DNA of 64,000 bases, taken from Tolypocladium sp. Sup5 PDA-1. Lineage: Eukaryota > Ascomycota > Sordariomycetes > Hypocreales > Ophiocordycipitaceae. The notes below the pieces were generated by a model. That model did no database searches. It was not told the origin of the DNA and worked only from the letters and a program-made list of their open reading frames with translations. Location: contig JPHH03000009.1 of NCBI GenBank assembly GCA_000750105.3, positions 744,001 to 808,000 of the forward strand. Direction: 5' to 3'. Positions 11,851-19,956 of this stretch are shown here, in pieces. Numbering within the stretch: position 1 is the stretch's first letter; the number at the start of each line of letters is the position of its first letter. A program made the translations under genes and the position numbers.

Positions 11851-12883
11851 TCATGCGCAATCTTGCGGCCCATCCCAGGCACACTTTCCAAGCTCTGCGC
11901 CAGCACCGAATTCAACAGGCATCCGAGGCTGATGCTGTGATGCCCACTGCTTGATCAGCTTAAAGTTCCTGCATTGATGGACAACCGTCGACATAGCCCT
12001 GATTTCCCCGTGCTTCTTGCTCCACTGGAAAACATTTGGCGTGATGTCGGAGGCGCACTGGATGGATTGTCGAAGAGCATCTATGCAATGGTCTAGGTGC
12101 TCAATCTCCAAATCCATCCCGCCACTCGTGGCCAACGCTGCGCTCGGTTGGTCGTACAGAGTATACGGATTGTGGGAAGAGTTCCAGTGGCTGTCGACGA
12201 AGAAGTATATGGCTTGTCGAACGGCATGGAGACAGTGAAGATCGTGGAAAACATTCAGAGCCACTAAGTATCCGCTTCCAGGTCGCTCCTTTTCCGGGGC
12301 TGTTCGGTTCGGTAGCAGGCGCGCTTCATCAGCCGGGATTCGAGACATTGTGTCTGCAATCAAGAATAGAATGAGCCCATAGAATCCACGTTACCCCCTC
12401 CTCCTCAACTGATGCCCTCGGATGTCCTTACGTTCATATAGTTCTCTCCATAAACTCTCGCTCTCGTTGGTCGGGACACCTTGGTATGCAGTGACCCCGT
12501 CATAGATGGAACTAACGAAACGATGCGGCTGATACTCGACAGCATTCTTCGCTGGGGCTGTTCAGGTTGTCAATAGGCTGTACTGACAGAAGAAGGTCGT
12601 CAATGAGGTCGGAGGGCTTACAGTAGTAGAGGGAGCTGGGGCCGACCTGAGCATGTTGAGTTCCTCTCTGTGTGCTGAAAGCCAAAGCCACGACCAAGGC
12701 AATATTGACCGTCACTGACATTGCCAGGAGCGGCTTTGCGATCAAAGTGATGCGTCGTGTGTGCTTCTGTTGCTGCCTACGTAGTGTTGATAGGTTTTCA
12801 TCAGAAACAAGAACATCGAGATCGGAGTCCGACGAATCTGACTGTGCGAGTAGACTCTCTTTGAGCTGGATGGTATCGTTCAT
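11851..12883 (-). CDS. UstYa-family (DUF3328) oxidase, canonical
   Basis: Member of the family that in ustiloxin, phomopsin and related pathways carries out oxidative cyclisation of ribosomal peptides. Three exons (12622-12883, 12432-12557, 11851-12353) encode 296 residues. The cytoplasmic N-terminus is Ser/Asp-rich, with one membrane segment around residues 50-75 (LLAMSVTVNIALVVALAF). The lumenal domain starts with LYYSPAKNAVEYQ and contains TAYQGVPTNESESLWRELY, both classic UstYa signatures. The two catalytic-type motifs are HDLHC (166-170) and HLDHC (215-219), the latter followed by IDALRQSIQCASDITPNVF. The start ATG at 12883 precedes NDTIQLKESLL; the open frame further upstream offers only a TTG. 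It faces the precursor gene across a 990-nt shared upstream region. Family assignment is firm; its exact reaction here is not known. Confidence 0.93.
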
Positions 12884-13873
12884 GTCGGCCTGAGCTTCGT
12901 GCAAGTCTCAATACAGGCAGTCGTAGTATTCCGGGTCCAGAATCGAAGGTCGGGGGTTGAAGATTCCACAGTTCAGGAACGTCTTCTGCCCTGAGAGCTT
13001 CCTGATGCCGAAGTCATTTGATGCAACCAGCGGTCCTTGCCACAGCCGCACAGTGTAATGCAAACTGTCAGGGTACCTTTGTATGCGGCCGCTCTTTGCA
13101 ATCTGGGCCATTAATCATCTTGAAGAAAGCATTTCAATCGCGAGTGCGGGAACTCAACAATGGCTGCAAAGGGTCCGTTGACGGACTTTCCCAATCCGCT
13201 CATTGTTGGTCAGACTCTATGGAACTTCTGCGGCGGTGAGAGTTGAAGAAATGCCGCATGCACCCTGGCTCGATCATAATAGGCATCACAAGTTCACAAC
13301 CTGTTACAGATAACGGACATCAACCAACGTGCCGCATCCTGCCATGTATGTCGTTGGCCTCAGGATTGCATCTACACGATCCACTGGAGCGGCTGAGTTA
13401 CGGTACACGCCCAGAGCTAATGCAGCATACCGCCCGTACCGGAGGCTTTGAAGATCCTTGGGCCAGCAGCCAACGGCGAAGGGTTCAAGAACTTCCGAAG
13501 GCCGAGGGCCGAGAACGTTAAGTTTTGATACACCATCACAACCAACAGGAGTCCGTTTCCAAATCAGTGGTTGGCTAATGCAATGTAGATTGTGCGAGCG
13601 GGGTAACCCATGAGTTTTCCAGAGATGAGTGACATTCATTGTGACAACTGTCGTGCTTCGTCCGACCCTGAGAGTAGAGGTCGATGAGGGGCTACGCGGA
13701 CCACTGGTGCACGAGTTCCGGAGATGACTGGCCAGGGCATCTCAAGGTGGACTATAAGAACATCGTATGGTGACCTTCTATTTCTCTCGCAGACTCGACA
13801 GACAACAACAAGCCTCATCATAGCCTCTGCCTACACATTTCAAGACCACTTCTCTGCACCTGCACCTTTCAAC
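12884..13873. promoter_or_regulatory. Divergent upstream region of UstYa and RiPP precursor
   Basis: These 990 nt lie between opposite start codons. A TATA-like element (tataag, 13753-13758) lies about 120 nt before the precursor ATG, fitting a short 5' leader. The open frames inside lack recognisable domains and I do not call them genes. Confidence 0.45.
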
Positions 13874-14167
13874 ATGAAGAAACACACTCTTCTCTGCCTC
13901 ATCTCCTTTGCAGCGGCCGTCTCTGCCCTGCCGACCACGAATGTCAACAAGAGACTGGACCTCAAGAATTCCGATGATGTGGCCACGCCGGGACCCATCC
14001 CGTACATCGCCAAGTGGAACAAGCGCGATGGCGAGGCAGAGGTGGAAGCCGTCACTCCTGGCCCGATCCCCTACATTGCGAAGTGGAACAAGCGCGATGG
14101 CGAGGCAGAGGTGGAAGCCATCACTCCTGGCCCGATCCCCTATATTGCGAAGTGGAACAAGGAGTAA
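13874..14167 (+). CDS. Kex2-processed repeat precursor peptide, probable fungal RiPP (dikaritin-type)
   Basis: 97 residues in one exon. A signal peptide (residues 1-18, MKKHTLLCLISFAAAVSA) is followed by a short propiece ending in Lys-Arg (26-27). Three copies of the core TPGPIPYIAKWN follow (about 37-48/49, 61-72 and 84-95), the first two ending in Lys-Arg (50-51, 73-74) and the last in Lys-Glu at the C-terminus. Copies 2 and 3 are preceded by an acidic spacer, DGEAEVEA. Signal peptide, dibasic sites and near-identical repeats are the hallmarks of fungal RiPP precursors cut by the Kex2 protease. Three UstYa-family genes next door support this. Each core holds one Tyr and one Trp and no Cys. 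Alternative: a pheromone-like peptide, since the EA-rich spacer recalls alpha-factor precursors, but known filamentous-fungal alpha pheromones usually contain Cys. The core is not one I recognise. Confidence 0.88.
   Translation: MKKHTLLCLISFAAAVSALPTTNVNKRLDLKNSDDVATPGPIPYIAKWNKRDGEAEVEAVTPGPIPYIAKWNKRDGEAEVEAITPGPIPYIAKWNKE
13979..14158 (+). repeat. 69-bp tandem repeat within the precursor gene
   Basis: Two adjacent 69-nt units (14021-14089 and 14090-14158) are nearly identical at the DNA level. A third, partial copy of the core-coding part lies at 13979-14020 and shows several synonymous changes (ccgggacccatcccgtacatc against cctggcccgatcccctacatt). Each full unit encodes Lys-Arg, the acidic spacer and one core. 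The closeness of the last two copies suggests recent duplication or homogenisation. Confidence 0.9.
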
Positions 14168-14500
14168 CTGGAAGTCCTGAAACGCACCGCAGCAAACCCC
14201 TCGACAGAACTTCATTTCAACACCAGCAGGACAGATGTGATGACCTGCGAGCGTATCATGGCATTCTGCCCTGTTTGATAAGCACACTCGTTTAGTTTCA
14301 GTACGATGCAGACTTTAAACATACACGTTTTTGCTGTGGCATTCTGCTGCTGTAGCCCTTCTTTGAATGAGAGATCTGTGCATGGCTCATGTTGGCTGGT
14401 CCGCAATGACTCACTGTGGAAACAAAGCACTCGCTGTCGCCTCACCACGGAGATGCGCATTGTCGCCAATCAACCCTTGCGGGCGAGCTACATGTGCGAA

Positions 14501-14543
14501 TTCGTCGACATGGAAAGGAACATGTCGACGACATGTCGACGAA
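14501..14543. repeat. Perfect 12-bp inverted repeat downstream of precursor
   Basis: The arms ttcgtcgacatg (14501-14512) and catgtcgacgaa (14532-14543) are exact reverse complements separated by 19 nt. They lie about 335 nt after the precursor stop in the 881-nt gap 14168-15048, which otherwise shows no gene. The palindromic gtcgac is repeated inside. Function unknown; it may be an RNA hairpin or chance. Confidence 0.6.
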
Positions 14544-15048
14544 GATTGGAAACGACCAGAGTGGCGTGCCAAGAAGTGATGCGGCGTTCTCATACGAGGT
14601 CTGCATTTCCGCGGCAGCCAAGGACAATTGGACTGACCTGAGCCGCAATACTATTGGTCAGGTGGAGCCATGCGGGGTGTTTGAGCCATCCCGAGCTGTT
14701 AGTTTTCTGAAGTAGATGGGGACCTTTGTGATCGACTTCGCCCGTCGGGCCGCCGGGAGGCGGGGGAAAAGAGAGGGGGGGGGTATAACTTGAACCAACA
14801 CAAGTCGAACCAACATACTTTGCATCCGTGAGTACGAAGGTCATAGTCGCTGCAAGGGACTTTTGTACCCAGGCAAACAATTACTTGTCCCATGTGAGAC
14901 GCCGCAACGCACTCTACGGAGTACAATAACTTTCGCGATGCAAGAATTCGGTGGTGAACCCGTGACAAGTATCAAGCACCATCCACATGAGCCCACTGTA
15001 ACAGATACTTAACTTCATCCAAAGAGCATCTCTCAGAATTTCTCAACC

Positions 15049-15825
15049 ATGGCTCGCGGACTTGTCTTTTCGAAAACTCAAGCAGCCTCTTTGACCGGAT
15101 ACTTGAGACTTCCTACGAGCAGTCCCCTTCAACTCGAGACACACGAAAGCCCTGGCGTCTCGAGCAACCAGAAGACATCGCCTTTTCGACGTTACGTTTA
15201 CACGTTGATTGCAGTATGGAATATCATTCTTTTCACGCTGTGCGTTTATCTCGCTCTTCACAATAATCCTGGGGGGAGATTCGTCCCGCGGAGACTTCAA
15301 TGCGACTGCGGTGTTACAGTTGCGGATGCTCAAAGCTTAGGATGCCAATTCGATGCCCTCTCGGTCTCATGGCTTCCACCAAACTGCATCGATGCCGAGT
15401 TGTCGGCCGAGTTCGAGGCATCCGGCGACGGCCCAGGCGGGAAATGGTTGTTCTGGGCTGACCCCGGGGCCACCGAGCTGCTCACCGTCGAACAGGTCAG
15501 CATGCTAGCCGGCATGTCGGAAGAAGACGGCGGTGTTTTTTACTCCACGTTCGGCTTTCACGTTGCGCACTGCAGCTTCTACTGGCGCAAGGAACATCGC
15601 ATGCGTGCCAAGGGCTGGACCACAGAGGAGCGGTACGACAGAGAGAGCCACATACAGCACTGTCATGAGATGTTTATGGATGTTTCGCCTCGCGATGCCA
15701 AAAACTCAAAAGGCGCTGTTTGGATCGGAGGCGGCTTCCAAGGGCTTCCGGCGCATCATCATCATAATAGCACCATGGCAGGTGCAGCCACGATAATGGA
15801 GACACCTCTAGATAATGGAGAGTGA
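15049..15825 (+). CDS. UstYa-like membrane protein with two HxxHC motifs (paralogue 2)
   Basis: Single-exon protein of 258 residues with one membrane segment (about 49-70) and a lumenal domain. HxxHC motifs are HVAHC (171-175) and HIQHC (201-205), 30 residues apart, exactly the spacing in the paralogue at 11027. The shared block QCDCG (84-88), GCQFDALSVSWLPPNCID and SGDGPGGKW confirms common origin. The C-terminus is longer than in paralogue 1 and has a short His run (AHHHHN). The ATG at 15049 follows a CAACC context and is the first in frame. Predicted to act with the other UstYa-type proteins on the secreted precursor. Whether the divergent subfamily is catalytic or a non-catalytic partner cannot be told from sequence alone. 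Confidence 0.8.
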   Translation: MARGLVFSKTQAASLTGYLRLPTSSPLQLETHESPGVSSNQKTSPFRRYVYTLIAVWNIILFTLCVYLALHNNPGGRFVPRRLQCDCGVTVADAQSLGCQFDALSVSWLPPNCIDAELSAEFEASGDGPGGKWLFWADPGATELLTVEQVSMLAGMSEEDGGVFYSTFGFHVAHCSFYWRKEHRMRAKGWTTEERYDRESHIQHCHEMFMDVSPRDAKNSKGAVWIGGGFQGLPAHHHHNSTMAGAATIMETPLDNGE

Positions 15826-17789
15826 TTATCAGAAATTAAATTTTCGTTTGCATATGATAGTTCTTAATTGACAAACTCGCGTCTGTTCTTCTACCCCACG
15901 AGGAGCCTTGACCCTGAATGGCTTCTTACAAAGCCGGATGGGTGGAAACGTGGTCTTCAAACTATTCTTGTATTTTATTTCTGAAAATACGTTTCAGAAT
16001 AACGTCAACTTTAGTGATGAAGCGGTGGCAAAATGGGCAAGCTGCATAGATGGAAGCAGATCAAGCCATTTCTGTGCGTCTAGATTCAAGTATGCTGCAT
16101 CCGTTTTATCAACATATATCCAAGTCCCATACATTCTACATTCTTCATAAGTCCTGTTTGTGCTGCTGCTTCAACATCATCGCTCGTCCAAGATCTCTCT
16201 GAGCTTCCCACTGGCCTGCACGACCACCAAATCACACATACTCACCCACTCCACCACAAGGGGCGCAATGAGACCTTGCTGGTGATGCTTCACTCACATA
16301 GGAGACATATCCTTCAGGTGTCGCTCGGTATTCTGTCGCACGGCTTCCTCGTCCACAGAGTCTCCGGGCAATGTGAGACGGAATACAAACTAACTGCTTA
16401 GACTCTTGCTACCGCCCTCTGGGCTGCTTCGCTTGATGACAACTTAAAACTGGCCCGTCACGTCCCAGTCTAGCACTGAATGTAGTAGAGCCTTCAAGTC
16501 GTTCATGTCGAAGATGACGCCCACAATATTGAGTGCGTGGAAGCCTCGCCCCAGAACCCGGAACGCCTTGGCTTCCACGTCCACCCGCTCGGCCAAGTCG
16601 CGGTTCTCGTGCAGATAGAAAGGAACAAGCGCCTGTCGTGATCCGTCGTCACCATCTGGCCGGAAACTCCGCGCCCCGCGGAATCTGGGATCTCCGCGAT
16701 TCTGGTGTCCCTGGGGCGGTAGCACGGGGAGAGAACCTGGGTCGGCTGACTGGGTGACTGGGCGGGCAGGCCGATGGTGCCGGAGTTGCCGAACGTGTAG
16801 CCCATGGGGAAGTTGGAGGCGTGGGGAAAGGCTTTATTTCACGAGTTGAGGGGTCAGAGCCGGCGACTTCTCCGGCGAAGAGGATGAGCTTGACCTTAGT
16901 ATGCTGATTGTCAGGTCTACGTTCGATGATCTCGCTGGCGATGGACAGCTCCGCGCTGTTGAGGAACGTGATCCGGTGCCCCGGCCTTTCTGTCCCTCGC
17001 CCATGAACCCTCATAGGCGACCGATACAAGCGCTGGACAACTGACTATTGGAAACAGAGATCACATCGCGCGACTGAGGGAGGAGTGCCAAAACATGGCC
17101 TTGCTACTACCCCAGCAGTTCCGCAGCGCCACGGTAATAATACGCGAGAGCTACGGTGGCGGTGGTAGTCGCGGTATTCCCGCGTATTATAATAGTAATA
17201 TAACAGCGTTGCTGTACTCCAGAGATGCCTGCCATACGAGTCCTGCCCCTTGATGCATCCCGCTCTACTACCATCGGAGCGTGGCCGCGACCAAGTCGAA
17301 TCTTCGACGCCGCTAAAGTTGCCTCGCATATGTCAGTCTTATTCCATAGTCCACAGTGGCTGGTATAACTTGCGTAGTCCATGTATTGAAGGCAAGCAAT
17401 TATGAGTTCCTACAATGTATGCATCCATTGCCAATGGGCCGCCCCCAACACATGAACTGAGAAAGAAGATATGATGGAACGCGTTTATATCCCATATTGA
17501 AAGCGATTCGTAAGATAAAATAAAAGGTGGGCAGCATTTGACAGTGCTGTGCCCATAGATTCTCAGTGTGCACATACGGCGGACTTGGACTCTGGGTGAG
17601 GATGCAATTTTACGAATCTCTGCCGCAAAGTTCAAGGAATGAGTATATCTGTCACATACATGTAAAATCAGCGCCGATACAGCTCCGGGCAACTGCTTGA
17701 CGCCTCATGGAAATCCCATAGCCCTTGGCCGCCAAACATAGATACCATCATGTCAGTCATATCCATCAAGGACATCGTAATCGTTCATC
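15826..17789. other. Intergenic region with a possible gene relic
   Basis: Nearly 2 kb without a confident gene. On the minus strand between about 17029 and 16444, coding-like stretches occur in different frames (RITFLNSAELSIASEIIERR, then in another frame ASNFPMGYTFGNSGTIGLPA, then VDVEAKAFRVLGRGFHALNI down to a stop at 16444). The frames do not join by obvious introns, and I do not recognise the family. It may be a decayed gene or an unresolved spliced one. Confidence 0.35.
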
Positions 17790-19956
17790 TCAGACGTCCA
17801 GCGTCTTCTCCTTTACCAGCTCAATCTTGTCATCGCCTTCATGATGCAAAAGTGCCGTCTCAAGCGACTGGTACACAACATCATCCTCTCCCGTCCGAGG
17901 CTCCCCCGCATTTGCAAACGCCCACTCGGAGCGGCCGAAACGCTCTCGGACGGGGTCGACCATGTTCACGAAGCGGAACTGCAGGTCCTTACCAACGTAC
18001 CGCCGCAGCTCCATCTTCAGCTCCAGCAGCGACAGCACGCCCGTGACGTCGATGAACCCCACCATGCCAAAGTCCAAGACGACGTAGCGAAGCGGCGACA
18101 CGTCTCCGTGGATGGGGATGATGCCCTTTCGCTGCCGGATCCGGCCGATTAGCTTGCTGGTTGAGCTGTTCCAGAGACGGTCCTTGCTGGTGATGTCGAT
18201 CGCGGCATCAGATGCAGGTTCGAAGTGTACCTTGATAGACTCAATGATGGAGGCCTTGATGCGTTCCGCGTTGGGGAAGAGGATATCGTCGGTAAAGCGC
18301 ACCAGGTACGCCTCGGCAGGGACGTCGATGTCGCTGCTCTCAGGGCGGTACCTGGGCATGGTCCAGTGGTTGTTCTCGGTCTCGGCGTGAGACAGACCAG
18401 TCCACCGGGGAAAGGCGAGACGGAGCAGCGTGTAGGCAATGTTGAACCCAACAGCGACGGCAAGGCCGATTTCGGTCGATGTAAAGAGAGTCACCCAGAA
18501 CCCGAGCATGGAGGCGACAAAGTCGATGAAAGACATTCGCCAGTATCGATAGAACAGTCGAGGCGAGGAAATCAGGTGAATAACGGCCATGATCTGTCTC
18601 ATGTGATTAGTCTAGAAGCTCTCACAACGCCACAAGCACGGTCGTCAGACTTACAATAATGGCGGAGAGCGTCGCCTTTGGAATCCAGTACAACGCCGGC
18701 GCAAGCTCATACAGCGTCAACACAATCCAGCCGGCGGTAAAGAGGAAGTTGAGCGGGCTGCGGACTCCGCAATCCGAGTTGACGGCGGTTCGCGACATGG
18801 CGCCGCCCGTCGTCAAGGCGCCAAAGAAGCTGTTGACGATGTTCTCGACGCCCAGGTAGAAGAGCTCCTGGCTCTTGTCGATGTTGTAGTTGTTCCGCAG
18901 GCCAAACGCCTTGCCGACGCCGAGGTGCTCGACAGACATGGCGATAAAGGGCGCAAAGCAGCGCGCAAAGACCTTGCTGAGGAGCCGGGTGTCGTGCGCG
19001 CGCGGGGCCAGCAGGCCGTGGGTGTCAACCTTTGTGACGTCCCACTTGTAGTCGCTTGAGTTCTTGTATTTGTGGTTAACGAGGTAGGAGATGAGGGTGT
19101 ACAGGGCGAGGACGAGGACGGCGCGGCTGGTGCACATGAACTTGAGCCACTTGCTCTTTTTCCCCCATTTCTTGCCGATCCGCTCGAGGGCGTAGAGCAC
19201 CGCGATGCCGGTGAAGCCAACGGCGAGGGTCAGGGGCTTGATGCTGCCGAGGTGGCCCAGGACGTCGCGGATGATCTGCGCGGTGCCGCTGCCGGTCTGG
19301 AGGCCCACGAGGGAGCCGACCTGGCCGAGTCCGATGACGAGCGCCACGGCGGAGATCCATCCCGTCAGAACCGGGCCGGAGACGAAGTCGAGCAGGAAGC
19401 CGAGCTTGAGGAGGCCAACGGCCAGGGCGAGGACGCCGACTAGGAACGCCATGGCGGAGGCAATCTGAGCGGGCTGGTAGCCCTCCTTTTGCAGGTCAGC
19501 CACGGCCTCCGCGGTCAGAAGCCCGAGGATGGACGTCGGCCCAGTGGACAGTTCTGCGAGTCGACATGTCAGTCTTCTCGCCGCACTCTTGACACTCGGC
19601 CGGATTCGAAGGTTAGCCTTACCCTTGGAAGTCCCCAGGAAGAAGTAAATGGCCGGCGGCAGCCAGCTGGCGTACAGGCCATGTTCAACGGGGATGGTGG
19701 CAATCTTGGCGTACGCCAACCCCTGGGGGATCAGCATGACGCCGATGGTGATGCCCGCGATTACATCCTGCAGCATCCATCGGTAGTCGTAGTGAGGCAG
19801 CCACTGCGCGACGGGGAGCTTCTCGGCGAGATATTCCACAGTCGCAGATGGGATTCGGCGGCACACGGGCTCGACCCAGCTCTTCACCCTGTTGAGGTTC
19901 GGGTCCGTCCGGTACGCCTTTGCGACGCTCTCCTTGGCTTTCCCCAGCGGCTTCAT
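17790..19956 (-). CDS. Sulfate permease (SulP family) with STAS domain
   Basis: Plasma-membrane sulfate:proton symporter providing sulfur for Cys and Met synthesis. Three exons (19623-19956, 18655-19553, 17790-18593) give 678 residues. The conserved SulP start of the membrane domain is WMLQDVIAGITIGVMLIPQG followed by AYAKIATIPVEHGLYASWLPP. Transport-core motifs include STGPTSILGL, SGPVLTGWISA and GALTTGGAMSRTAVNSDCG. The cytoplasmic STAS domain occupies about residues 525-660 (VVLDFGMVGFIDVTGVLSLL). Length and architecture match fungal high-affinity sulfate permeases such as Neurospora CYS-14. MKPLGKAKES (ATG 19956) was preferred to an upstream in-frame ATG at 19974, which would add six residues. 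No obvious functional link to the neighbours. Confidence 0.93.
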
